64,000 nt of DNA, taken from NCBI GenBank assembly GCA_034509755.1, contig CM067559.1:39266032-39330031 (forward strand), given 5' to 3'. The position numbers were made by a program, and so were the translations under genes. The notes below the pieces were generated by a model, which was not told the origin of the DNA, made no database searches, and saw only the letters and a program-made list of their open reading frames with translations. Position 1 is the first letter of the stretch; every line of letters begins with the position of its first letter. Source of the stretch: Anisodus tanguticus (taxonomy: Eukaryota; Streptophyta; Magnoliopsida; Solanales; Solanaceae). Below, one piece after another: positions 23,226 through 34,876 of the stretch.

Positions 23226-26200
23226 CAACTTTACTACCCCTACCCCCCTTCACCCTCCCCCTATCCCACCTCCACTTCAACATCTTCATCTTCTCCATTC
23301 CCCTTCTCTCAAAATCTTCTCTGTAACTCCTTTTCATCTTCCACCATCACTTGTAAAGCTACTAATAGCTCATTTCAACCACAACCCACTTCAAATTCTT
23401 CCTTAATAACCTCAAAGAACACATTTTTAGCCTCACCTGACAATACCCTTTTGCAACAGGGAAAAACTGATGAAGCTTGGTTGTATTACACCAAGAATCT
23501 TGAAAATCAAGAACTACCTAACCCCACTTGCCTTAGCCGTTTAGTTTCACAATTATCTTACCAAAATTCCACTGTCGGACTCCGCCGTGCTCAGTCCATT
23601 ATACAGCGGCTCCGCCATGAACGGCAGCTCCACCGCCTCGATGCTAATTCCCTTAGCCTTCTTGCTAGTGCTGTAGCTAATGGTGAGCTTCTTCTTTTTT
23701 TTTTGGATAATTTCACTTTTGGCCCCTAAGTTGTTAGCATACTCTGCTTTTGGTCCTTGTGATATACTACTACAACAACAACAACAATCCAGTGTGGTCC
23801 CACTGATCTGAGGAGGGTAGAGTGAGTGTGGTTGTTTCCGAAAGACTCGTTGGCTAAAAAAAGGTGGGAAAAAAGGCAGTCGCAACAAGCATAAACAACA
23901 ATAATAGTCTAAGAAAATCTAAGAATATAACAATGGAGGTTAAAGAAACAACAAGTGTGTTGTTGGTCTCTTTATGTAGAAAATATGTTATAATTGACTA
24001 TTTATAGAGCTATGATACTGCCAAATATAAAGTAACAATACAAGTTTAACATAGCACATGAGTAATTAAGTGGTAGAATGGTTAACGCTTATGATAAGTT
24101 TGTGAATTATTCACAAGCAAATGGATCGAAAGTGCATAATTCAACTAATTGAAGGTTTAATGTGCTTAACCATATATTATGTCTAAAATAAGAATTTACC
24201 AACAGTTGAGGGACCAAAAGTGCTATTAATCTTTTTATTTTTTATTTTGGGATAATTGCAATTTTAGTCCCTCGATTATTGATGAGTTTTGATTTTGGTA
24301 CTAGTAATATTTGACTAAACGCATTTAACTTTCAAGTGAAATGTGTATTTTTGGTCCCTTTATATAAGAAACATGTGATTTTTAGACCATTTCTCGAACT
24401 ATTTTACTTTCAAATATGGTGTAACATCGCAAATTTAACACAATACATTGACAATTGAATGGTTTAACGCTTTAATAATTCATTAAAATTTTGAAGATTA
24501 GCCGTCAAAGGGATCAAAACTGCACATATCGATTAATTGAAGGTTAGATGTACTTAACTAGAAATCACAAGGACCAAAATTGGAATTTGTCAATATTTGA
24601 GGAACTAAAAGTGCTAATTTCCCTTTTATTTATTTACTTTTTATTTTTTTTTTAGGTGGCCATGTGCTTTATGCATCTTCTATTATTAAGTCCATGTTGA
24701 AATCTGGCTATCTTCCTCATGTTAAAGCATGGAGTTCTGTTATTAGCTGCCTGGCTTCGTCTGGTGATGATGGTCCAATGGAGGCTTTAAAGCTTTTTGG
24801 TGCTGTTACTGAAAGGGTTCGTAGGTTTACTGATCTTGATTTAGTTAAGCATTCGTGGCCGGATACGGCTGCATATAATGATGTGTTGAATGCTTGTGCT
24901 AATATTGGTGATAAAAATAGGTTCTTGCAGTTGTTTGATGAAATGGGTGAGTTTAATTGTGAGCCAGATGTTTTGACTTATAACGTTATGATTAAGCTCC
25001 GTGCAAGAGCTGATCGGAAGGATTTGCTTGTTTTTGTATTGGAAAGGATTCTTGAGAAGGGAATTCCATTGTGTATGTCAACATTTCAGTCTCTTGTTGC
25101 TGCTTATGTTGGTTTTGGTGATTTGGTAACTGCGGAAAAAGTGGCCCAAGCAATGAGGGAAGGAAGGAAGGATCTTTGCAAGATTCTAAGAGAGGCGAAC
25201 ATGGAAGAATTGTGTTCGAATGACACCGATGTATTTGCTAAGTTGCTTCCGAATTCTGTTAATTCAAGAGATAATGAGCCACCGGAGTTGTCTCGAGTGT
25301 TTGAACCGAATTCTAGGATGTATACGACTTTAATGAAAGGTTATATGAATGCAGGCCGTGTTACGGATATGGTGAGAATGTTAGAGGCGATGAGACATCC
25401 AGCAGATAGTGAGAGCCATCCGGACCATGTCACTTACACGACGGTTATTTCTGCGTTTGTGAAGCAAGGTTTAATGGATAGGGCACGGGAGGTGCTGACT
25501 GAGATGGTCAGGATTGGTGTGCCTGCTAATAGAGTTACGTACAATGTTTTAATCAAAGGATATTGCCAGCAGCTGCATATTGACAGGGCGGAAGAGCTGA
25601 TTAAGGAGATGATTGATACTGGAATAGAGCCCGATTTGGTTTCCTATAACACGATTATTGATGGATGTATATTGGTAGATGACAGTGCAGGAGCTCTTTC
25701 TTACTTCAATGAGATGCGAGCGAGAGGTATTGCACCGACCAAAGTTACACCACTTTGATGAAAGCTTTTGCCTCGTCCGGTCAGGCTAAGCTAGCTAACA
25801 AGGTGTTTGACGAGATGCTTAAAGACCCTCGAGTGAAGGTAGATTTGGTTGCTTGGAACATGTTGGTAGACACGTATTCTAAGCTAGGAAAAGTTGAGGA
25901 AGCAAAGAGTGTGATCGAGAGGATGAAAGAAAACAGATTCTACCCAAATGTGGCTACTTATGGCAGTCTTGCAAATGCAATTGGTTTGGCTAGGAAGCCG
26001 GGAGAAGCACTTTTGCTTTGGAATGAGATAAAGCATAGGCGCGGGATGGGAAATGGAGACGAGTCGAAACCTTCTTCGGGTATCCCGCCATTGGAACCTG
26101 ATGAAGGACTATCAGATACTTTGGCAGATACATGTGTCCGGGCAGCTTTCTTTAAAAAAGCTTTGGAGATTGTTGCTTGCATGGAGCAACATGGGATACC

Positions 26201-26411
26201 ACCAAATAAGACAAAGTTTGCTAGGATCTATGTCGAGATGCATTCGAGGATGTTTACCAGTAAGCATGCATCACAAGCTAGACAGGACAGGAGAAAGGAA
26301 CGAAAATGAGCAGCTGAGGCATTCAAGTTCTGGTTGGGATTGCCCAACTCCTATTACCGTAGTGAGTGGCGCCTTGATTCAGTAATTGAAGATGAATACA
26401 GATCTGAGTAA
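23226..26411 (+). pseudogene. HCF152: HCF152-like chloroplast PPR protein, broken
   Basis: In Arabidopsis HCF152 is a chloroplast PPR protein that binds and helps process psbB-psbH-petB RNA. Here exon 1 (to 23682) and exon 2 (24656 on) join as NGGHVLYA across a 973-bp GT/AG intron. The product has an S/T-rich transit-like leader, LLQQGKTDEAW, DANSLSLLASA, and about ten PPR motifs (for example PDVLTYNVMIK, NRVTYNVLIKGYCQ, YPNVATYGSLANA). Three lesions are visible. There is no in-frame ATG after the stop at 23223-23225. The frame shifts near 25744, where one GTTA of an apparent GTTAGTTA is missing. A TGA at 26307-26309 replaces a conserved arginine, with the conserved AAEAFKFWLGLPNSYY continuing in frame to a stop at 26411. 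Assembly errors could explain some lesions. Confidence 0.85.
23683..24655 (+). other. intron of the HCF152-like gene, with SINE fragment
   Basis: It starts GTGAGC and ends TTTTAG. At 23765-23870 it contains ACAACAACAACAACAATCC, CAGTGTGGTCCCACTGATCT and GAGGAGGGTAGAGTGAGTG, a SINE/RTE-tail remnant. The rest is AT-rich with two diverged copies of a stretch beginning near 23715 and 24255 (TTTTGGTCC... and TAGTCCCTCG...). Confidence 0.6.
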
Positions 26412-27364
26412 TTGAAGATGAAAATGGATCAGGTTATAAAACATAGATATTATACTTGAATATAAATTTGAAAGTTTGTTGTGTTATACATTTGAATATA
26501 ATCTGATAGAGCTTTCTACTCGATTCTAGTATAGTTGGAGGGGCAGGACTTTAATGTAACGAAGCCCTGATTTAACCACACTGTGAATTCCATCTATGAT
26601 CTATGCAATTATACTTTTATGTGCTACCAAAGTTCATGAGATGTATACAATTACATTAGTTCCAGTTAAAGTACCTACTCATATTCAATACTTACTTCCG
26701 TTTTAACATAGCATCATATGATTCTTGTTCTCACTTCTGGCGCAGGTAGAAACTTCCTATTGATTATTGGATTTCTAGCTCTGAGCTGTCTTGCCGTATC
26801 TAAAATGACTTCGAGCATCCAGCTTCACCACTGCTGCCTGCTCTCTCCTTCTTCGGCACTTCCCAGTCCACAACAGACCCGGTCTTCTCTTTCGTCGGAG
26901 CATGGTTAAAAGAACCACACTGGTGTTCTTTCCACCTTATGCATGAATGGGTAGAAGTTGACAAAATCTTTATTGGCTCAACTCATACTGAAGTATAAAA
27001 GAAGTGGAATCGTAATATAGCAATAACGTAACACAGATGGATATCAAGGGCAGGTGCTTATTACATCCGTCTTAATTTCTTCAGAATCTCCTAAAGGTCA
27101 CATTAGTTGGAAGTTAGAACTATTTACATAAAAAGAATGAAGCCGGAAATGGCTTGACGATCTTTCCACAAAATAGTGTATACTCACATACAACTTCTGG
27201 AAAACATGATTTAATACTGGTCTTGGTGTTATTGTTGTCTGACACTCTTGACCTTGATGTTTGTAAATACAATGATGATAACACCTGCATGAAGATGATT
27301 CATGATGTCATTTAAAGAGTATTTTTGGACGATGGTGGCAACCCAAAATTTGATAAGAAGGGAG
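26412..27364. other. spacer downstream of the PPR gene
   Basis: Presumed 3' UTR followed by non-coding DNA. I see no gene, RNA or defined element. Confidence 0.4.
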
Positions 27365-27459
27365 TGTTAAGAGTCTCATATATTATGAGGGAAGGATTGT
27401 CCAAGTCCATATAAGGAGTCCAAATTCTCATTCCATTTCCGATATGAGACTCTTAAACA
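27365..27459. mobile_element. very short solo LTR (TRIM-like)
   Basis: It starts TGTTAAGAGTCTCATAT and ends ATATGAGACTCTTAAACA, so it has TG...CA ends within an inverted repeat. It is flanked by the 5-bp direct repeat GGGAG (27360-27364 and 27460-27464). At 95 bp it fits the LTR of a miniature retrotransposon (TRIM) left as a solo LTR. Confidence 0.75.
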
Positions 27460-27464
27460 GGGAG

Positions 27465-28211
27465 AGCGCGAGATTGATAGCTAAAAAGGTGAGGACAGTG
27501 AATGAGTTCAAATAATCGGTTCGAGGACAAACATATAAAAATTGTTCTTCTGTATTCAAATTTTAACTGAGCAAATTGTGCTCTTGGTACCTAGTTTATA
27601 CGATGCCCGTTGTTTTTAAGAAAAAAAATATTTGAACCGTGTATATGATGACTTTCTAAATTACGTGCAAAAATGACACCTTAATTTGGAAATCTTGTAC
27701 ATGACTCATGTATCATCTAGAGATCATTTCAGATGAAATAGAACCCATGAATTGACACCGAAGTCTACCCTTACCTCTTTTGTGCATACAAATTTAAGTC
27801 CTCTGATTATGGTTATAAAGTATAGTTGTCTTTTGGTTTTAACAGTATTTAAGATATATTTTATTTTTTATATTAGATGAAATAGAACAGCTAAGTTTTA
27901 ATATTATAACAAAACAAAATCAAACTGGTTATTTAACACACCTCCTGTGAACTAATTGGTTGTCTTTATTACATTTTTCAAAATAAAAGACAACAAACAT
28001 TAGTACATATTACGAGGCAAGGATAGATTTTGGATAGAGTAAAGCGTTTTATCCCCCTCAAATCAGAAACTGATCATGCACGAATCACATGATATTTTCC
28101 ATTAAAAAAATGATACCTTTAAAAGGATATTCCACTTGTAAACGTAATATTTAAGCTAAATTATTATGTGCACATTTCAAGAAAGTATCAACCCTATGAA
28201 CTAAGTTTTGG
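27465..28211. other. AT-rich spacer
   Basis: No coding or RNA feature is visible between the small solo LTR and the end of the MCM8 pseudogene. Confidence 0.4.
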
Positions 28212-30309
28212 TTATCTCGAAAAATATAAAACAGAGATCATGATACGATATGTCTTGGGACCCTTCTTTAGTAAATAACCAACACTATTAAGATTATCCA
28301 CGAATGTGTCAATATCTGGAACCCTTAATACTCTTATCAGGCTTTCTCCCATTCTTCATTTTGTACTTTCGCCATAAAATATACAATGACGAGAAAGATG
28401 GCTTACAGAACTTGAAAAACAATCCTTTTGCTGCAATTCTGACTGCTTATGCAAGGCACTCAAGAACCGCTTTGCTTCTTTCTGCCGATCCAAAATCCAC
28501 AAATCCATGCTTGTCAACATACTTATCATATAATGTTTCTTTCATTATTTCCACAACATCCTGAAAATTGAGATTATATCATTTGAGAGTCGAAATAGAG
28601 CAATTAGATGATCAAGATTATAGTAACTATGGAATGATTTTTAAAATGGTCGTAAATAGCAAAAGATTGTTTACAAACTGTTACAGAAATGGGCAACTAC
28701 TGAGACAATCAATTTACCAGAGCATCTTGCTCAGTTATCTCCTCTTAGTTCCACTCTAGCTCGAGCTTCTGCCAACCTTACCAAGCTCTCTAATTGTCTT
28801 GCTGTTATTGGTGTACCATCACCGGGCGTATTATGATCCCTCGACTTCAAGTAAAACTTCTGCAAGATTTCTGCCGCTGGTTTTGTCATCCGTGCACCAA
28901 ATGACAAGATAAATAAACATTTGAAAAAGTAGCTAAAACTTTCAAACATTAAAGAGAACACATTTAACAACCTAGGAGATATATAAGTTCTTGCATAAGC
29001 AATGTATTTACACAGAAGCGGAACCACTGTCTTTCTTGGGGTCAAGTCTCAGCCTTACAACTAAAGAACCCTGCTTTGTATTCATGTCCATTTCTCTAAC
29101 ATCCAGCGAGGCTGCAAAGAAAAATTAAGAGCAGTTTGTATAAAAAAAACTTCCCGCTGAGATAGTGGTTGGTAAAGAGCAAACCTGTACATAACCGTTT
29201 TGCGACTGGTGGCTGCTCTACACTTTTTGCATGAAGCTGACAAGCAAAAGCTTTAAATCATGCAATTTTTCACAAGAATAAGCTCTAAATGATAACCATA
29301 TAACTGCATCAACTGATAAATTCCAATCAAGTTGTATTGCATGTCGACATCATGAAAGAAAAAGACCTTTTCCTCAAAAAAGCTCAAGAGAATGGTGCTA
29401 AAAGTAGCAGGTCAAGTGACAGGATCGTTTTTGTTGGTCAATGATCACCTTACCTTTTTTTTGTCTTTTTTTTTCAATGATCACCTAATCTTACCACAAA
29501 AAAAGCAAGGATAGCATCACCGAGCTATCTCCATTGAATCAAACAAATCAAACCCCTCCTGTTATTCAGATTGCCTGCCCTCAATTGAACTGTTAACATG
29601 CTAAATAGCTCATATAGAACTCCGCTGTTGTTATCTCAGTGATTCCAGAAAGTGTTTGAATTAGTTAGACTACATAGAACACACCACCCCGTTGCCCGTG
29701 ATGACTAACAAAATGAGAGTGCTCCTGTCCCACTAATCTCAGGTTCACTTTTAACAAGTGAATATCAAATATTAATAGGTCTTGTTTTATTCATAATTCA
29801 CTATCAAGTTTAAGCCAATGCAAGATAATTTTTCATGACATCAGAAGCCACAACTATAATTCAATATGAGTGAATTTAGATAGTGTTTCATACTGGTCAA
29901 GCAGAGAACGTAAAGAAATTGATTACATACATCTGATGGTGTCGAAAAAGAATTATTTACTGCAACAAGAATTGTCTCGATATAGGAAACAAGATTCGAG
30001 GAGCGATGTTGACAGTTGAATATTTCTTACTAAGTTAACGAATTTTCCAATTTGAACGAATGTTTTCAGAAAGGAGTGAGGACACTTACTGACATAATGT
30101 GCTCAGATAGTCGCTTGTCCAGCACTTCATCAGGTTTATCAAGTAATACGAAAACAAATCAAATCGTGAAAGCAAAGCACCACTCATCTTCAAGTTCTCG
30201 TTCACAGTTTTTGCACGGCTGCAAAAAGAATTTACACGTTTCCACCACAGATTAATAGCTTTTAAAAGACCAATATGATAATGCAAGTACTCCCATGATC
30301 CAAGTTTAC

Positions 30310-31150
30310 ATAATTATATGAGATAGATTCTTCTCCTTTCTTCTATCTCGACTTTTGTTTCTATCTTCTTTCTTCTCTTTGTTCTGTGTGTTACACTTCT
30401 AACCACAGTCCATTCCACAGCTCCTTTTTCCCCTTCATTTTCTTCTTCTTCTTCTTCTTCTAGTCTTCTTAGTTACCTCACCCCCACCTCAAGTTCTATA
30501 CTATCAGTCTAGTTCAACTTATCCTCACTACTTTTTCACCCACCTAATAGAACCTTCCAACCTTCTTCCTTCTCTTCTTTTTTCTTATTCCCCCTCCTAT
30601 TACCATGCCATCTGGCAGCCACCTTCCTCTTTTTCTCCTTACCTAGTTTCCATTATTCTTAACTACCCCATCTTATTTTTTCTCTTCATCTCCTCCATCC
30701 ATTCCATTAGCCTAGTCTTGCCCCTTCTCAATTCTATTGCTTTGTTTTCTATTCTCAGTTGTTGTTCATCAAGCTTCCAATCATGCATGCTACTCTTTTT
30801 TGCTTTGTATTCTATCTCCCGTGTTGTGCATCAAGCTACCAATTATGTCACTTCTGTTTTTGCTTTTGTTTTCTTTTCTCCGGTATTGTACATTAAACTG
30901 CTAATTACACCCTTACCGATAAGCATATCTTGATCACATGGGACTTGAAAAGGAAATAGATATAATAGGTTGAATAGGACAAAAAATAAGCATTAAACTA
31001 GCAACTAACCAAATATGCAAAACTATGAAGAGCTTGGTGCTCACTTCAGCAATGAGTTTTGTGATCTTAAAGACATCAGTATTTGAGTGCACATAAAAGG
31101 GGAAACTTTTCTGAAGTTGTGTAACGGGAAGCTAATCACTGGTGTCTGCA
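30310..31150. other. pyrimidine-rich intron stretch of the MCM8 pseudogene
   Basis: 30328-30720 is strongly C/T-rich with a CTT repeat (30440-30462). No coding region or element ends are recognisable. Confidence 0.45.
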
Positions 31151-31154
31151 GATT

Positions 31155-31670
31155 CCTTTTATGGCTCTAGAAAAGATATGGAGATCAAAAGTCCCCTAAA
31201 ACATATTCTTTTGTTAGGTGCTAGACGATAATGCATGCATTACTCAGATATATTTGCAGAAAAGAGTAAATGCTTTGTGTAGTGAGAAGGTGGAGGACAG
31301 TAGTCATCTGTTTATGCATTGTTCTGTAGCAAGATAACTTACGAACTTCTTTTCTTTAACATTTTTGGGATAAAATAGGTGATGCCACTTTCTGTTAAGG
31401 AGCTCTCTAGCAGCTGAATAGGCTGCAAATGATAAAGAACTGAGGAAGATGTGGAGAACAACATCAGCATGTGTCTATGGAAAGAAAGGAACCAGAGAAG
31501 CAAAATTACTGCTGTATATATGATAAAATGTAAGTGTTTATGTTTGGTAGCTCTCTAGTGTAACCTAAGAAATGCATATAAGGAGGATAGCTTGACTTCT
31601 TGTATGTGGGGATACCCCCTCTTTTGTAATGTCCAGCATTATCTAATGCTTGGCTGCTTTGTCAATAATT
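31155..31670 (+). mobile_element. L1-type LINE remnant (ORF2 C-terminal region)
   Basis: Broken frames read WRSKVP, then KRVNALCSEKVEDSSHLFMHC, matching the zinc-binding region after plant L1 reverse transcriptases (C-x-x-C...E...HLF...C, first cysteine lost). These are followed by KMWRTTSACVYGKKGTREA and a LINE-like tail near 31600-31665. It lies in an intron of the MCM8 pseudogene. Confidence 0.6.
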
Positions 31671-31904
31671 CTCTGGTTACATAACCAAAAAGGTGATTTA
31701 AAGGCATCAATTATCATTCAACCAATCATCCATAACATTCGAATGATTAGTATGAGTAAGTTTTTCATAATACTTGTAGTGGCCACCAACAGGGTTTGCT
31801 GCTGTTAAAAGTTAAAACAGATGTTCGCGCTGACAAACTTGCAACAAGTCCTGCCTTTGCAACAGAGACGCACCGTTGTTCCATAGCCTCCAACAGGGCC
31901 TAAA

Positions 31905-31960
31905 GTCAACAACAACATACTCAGTGAGATCCCACACCGTGGGGTCAAAATAACTCCAAT
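31905..31960. mobile_element. short SINE/RTE-tail fragment
   Basis: CAACAACAACATACTCAGTG followed by AGATCCCACACCGTGGGGTC matches the end of the Solanaceae SINE/RTE tail found elsewhere in this window. It begins right at the edge of an MCM8 exon remnant. Confidence 0.55.
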
Positions 31961-32461
31961 AGGGCCTAAAGTCGTGACAAAATAATTATGTCCTGATCCT
32001 AAATGTGAAGTACCAGTTGACAGTAATAACTCGTTTAACTAAAAAGACCTGATGTTCAGCAGACATTTTGTCAAACTAGTCAATGCAACATAATCCACGA
32101 TCTGCAAGAACCATGGCACCTAACCATGCCCAAAAGCAACAAAAGCAGTATAATTAAGCAGCATTTTGGCACTCAGATGATTACTATAAGCAAAAACTAA
32201 AGGTGTAATTTCTCTTAAACTTAAAAAAGGATATAAGAAAAAGGAAAAAAAAGGAATAGATGGGAATCTTTATGTCTTTTACAATGAGAAACACCAAATA
32301 TTCATTTCAGTTTCCCTATTCTCTTTTAAAAGACATTGCTTTAAATATAACCTTCTGCAAAAAGATACAATTTTTTTTGAATTGGTGGATTTCCCAATCG
32401 TAGTATTCCCGCACTAAAAGAAAGAGACCATTACCTGCTTCAAATGCATAGTCACCGGTAA

Positions 32462-34876
32462 AGATGTTTTAAAATTTAAAACTGGAAAAGGTCAAGGTGG
32501 GACGAGTGGTTTAATGAGACACGTATCAAGGTCTCATCCCGCTAGGTATGCCCAATACGAGGCTTCAAAACCGGGTGCGCAAACGTCCGCTCCATCGGGA
32601 CAAGGTTCACATACTGTCCCGGAACAAGTACAGGGTCAAATTAACCCTATGACGGTAGGAATTGTAGGCCCTAAATACGATAAACATAGAGATAGGGAAG
32701 CAATATCAAAATTAGTTGTTGTGGAGGGGTTGCCTTTTTCATTTCCTTCATCTCCCGGTTTTATTCATTACATTAGAGATATGTATAATCCTGCTTTTAA
32801 CGGTTTTCCTAGATCAACTGTTAAGAGAGATGTATTTAAATTCGCACATGAATATCAATAGTATTTACGTTATTCATTATATCATTTTAATGGCAAAGTG
32901 GCTATCACTTCTGATATAGGCAGTAGTACTAACGGCCAAGATTATTTAACGACAACTTGTTATTTGATAGATTATAAATGGTTTATGCAAAAATGTATCT
33001 TAGCGTATAGATATATAGATGATAGGCACACTGATACTTTTATTGCAGAAAATATTTATCAAGTGTGCCATTATTACGGAATAACTGATAAAATTATGAC
33101 TATTACATTAGATAACGCTTCTTCTAACAATTACGCTATTACAATTTTAAAAAATAGTTTAACTCCATCTTTTCCAGATCATTTTCATATAAAATGCGCG
33201 TGTCATATATATAACTTAATTGTAAAGGATGGTCTATCACTTTTTGAAGACATTCTTAGTAAAATACAATTTGCTATAAACTTTATTTTTAAAAGTAATA
33301 GAGTACAACGAAGAAAAGAATATAAAAAAAATTTATCACGATTGTGGACTACCTTATAGAAAAATTCCAGAAGAAATATCCACTAAGTGGAATTCTTTAT
33401 ACGCAGCAACTACTTGTTGCTTATGACTATAGAAAACCTATAACTTTATTTTTTAACTCTCATAATCAAAATCCAGCTGATATGGTTGGAGATAGTGATT
33501 GGGTAAAAATTTCTGAACTTATTGTATTTTTAGAGAAATTTTTTCAAGTAACAAAATAATTTTCCGGTATATATTATCCTACTATTTCAACTATGTTGTT
33601 TTATATAACTCTAATATTTTTATTACTTAGTGAATATATGAAAAAATCAGCTTATATGGCAGCTATTAAAAAAATGTTTATCAAAATAAAAAAATATTTT
33701 ATTTCTATTCCCACTATTTATATTATTGGTGTTGTATTAAATTCGACTATTAAAATAGACGGTACTAAATCACTTATTGAAACTATTTACGATTGTATAG
33801 AAGTACTACCACCTCCAAGTCCCAAAAATTCAAATCACCCACCACCTATTGAACAAACTAAAGAAGAAGTGTTGTCTAGCGTAGAAGACGAATGCAAGAA
33901 AATATATAGATTTTACCAACAAGAAAGTGTTAGTAATCTACCGACTTCCATACCATCTTCTTCTTCAACACAATCTCACAAAAGACATGTTGTTTCTGCG
34001 GCTAGTATTGAAAGCCTCAGAAATAGAATGTGTGGTCGTACCGCTACTAACCAAATTAGCGAGTTTGATATTTTTGTTTTGCAGGGTTCTGTACCGTACC
34101 AAGCAGTTCTCAATGAAGAAGGACGTGAAGACTTGCTGAAATACTGGAAGGGGAATAAGAAGACCTTTCCGACACTTTCAATGATGGCCCGAGATGTTTT
34201 GAACATTCAAGCGTCATCAACGGCGTCTGAAAGCGCTTTTTCTGCCGGCAGATATCAAATAGGAGAGCACAGACACTCATTAGCCGGAGACAGCTTGAAG
34301 ATTGTAATATTATTCAGAGATTGGATATGAGCGGAGCGGAGAAGGTGCGGTCAACCGGAGATCAACGAAGAAGAAGACGAAAACTACAACGAAATCTTAT
34401 CCGAAGGTGGTGAAAGCGACGTGGAGCAATTTGACCAACAAATATCAATTCCAACCGAATAACCACATGAAATTATCAAGAAACTAGAACAGGGTTTTTT
34501 CAAAATGTAATTTTTTAATTGCAATTTTACTATGTAATTTGCAACTTTTGAACAACACCACAAAATTGCAATTTCGACAATTGTATTTGTATTACAAAAA
34601 AAATCATATGTTTATTAAATAATATAAGAGGCACAAAAACAACCTTGAAATGTTTTTATTACACTATCTTGTCTTGTTTAATTATTGAATTTTTTATATA
34701 TATGTTAGTTTTAAAATTAAGTACAAAAAAAAAACCGCCCGTGATCTTGATCCCGATCCCGACCCGACCCGATTCCGACGAGATCGGGATCGGGGCGGGA
34801 CTTCGGCAAATCCCGCCTATCCCGATCCCGCCAAACCCGGCCCGACGGTCCCGAGCCCGGCCCACTGGCCACCCTT
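32462..34876 (+). mobile_element. hAT transposon, left end missing
   Basis: The right end CCCACTGGCCACCCT (to 34876) is the reverse complement of the left end of the hAT copy at 20504, and a GC-rich subterminal array (34735-34865) precedes it. No left inverted repeat exists: the sequence starts abruptly within transposase coding sequence directly against an MCM8 exon remnant near 32462. A target duplication therefore cannot be checked. Confidence 0.85.
32466..34330 (+). pseudogene. hAT transposase, central and C-terminal part
   Basis: It follows the same order as the copy at 20504-22502: KGQGGTSGLMRH, PFSFPSSPGFIHYIRD, RDVFKFAHEYQ, TSDIGSSTNGQDYL. It then continues with DNASSNNYAI and IKCACHIYNLIVKDGL into the C-terminal dimerisation domain (LSMMARDVLNIQASSTASES, then FSAGRYQIGEHRHSL). 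Breaks lie at 32862 (stop), about 33345-33359, 33559 and near the end. The N-terminal zinc-finger region is cut off. Inactive, but it keeps the domain that the first copy lost. Confidence 0.85.

Larger units (their letters stand above)
28212..32462 (-). pseudogene. MCM8: MCM8 DNA helicase, 3' half, pseudogene
   Basis: MCM8 is an AAA+ helicase of meiotic and repair recombination. Nine exon remnants follow the expected order on the reverse strand: 32435-32462 (DYAFEAG), 32049-32119 (MVLADRGLCCID, Walker B), 31774-31899 (LEAMEQRCVSVAKAGLVASL), 30090-30218 (RAKTVNENLKMSGALLSRFD), 29185-29236, 28972-29111 (SLDVREMDMNTKQGSL), 28718-28891 (MTKPAAEILQKFYLK, RQLESLVRLAEARARVEL), 28407-28560 (DVVEIMKETLYDKYVD), and about 28212-28345 (RVPDIDTFVDNLNSVGYLLKK). 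Lesions: Walker-B glutamate changed to TAG (32076-32078); a roughly 10-bp insertion near 31805; a 1-bp loss near 30152; a deletion near 29020; a destroyed acceptor near 28892; a 2-bp loss near 28743; a deletion near 28490. The 5' half is missing. It cannot encode a working helicase. Confidence 0.92.
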
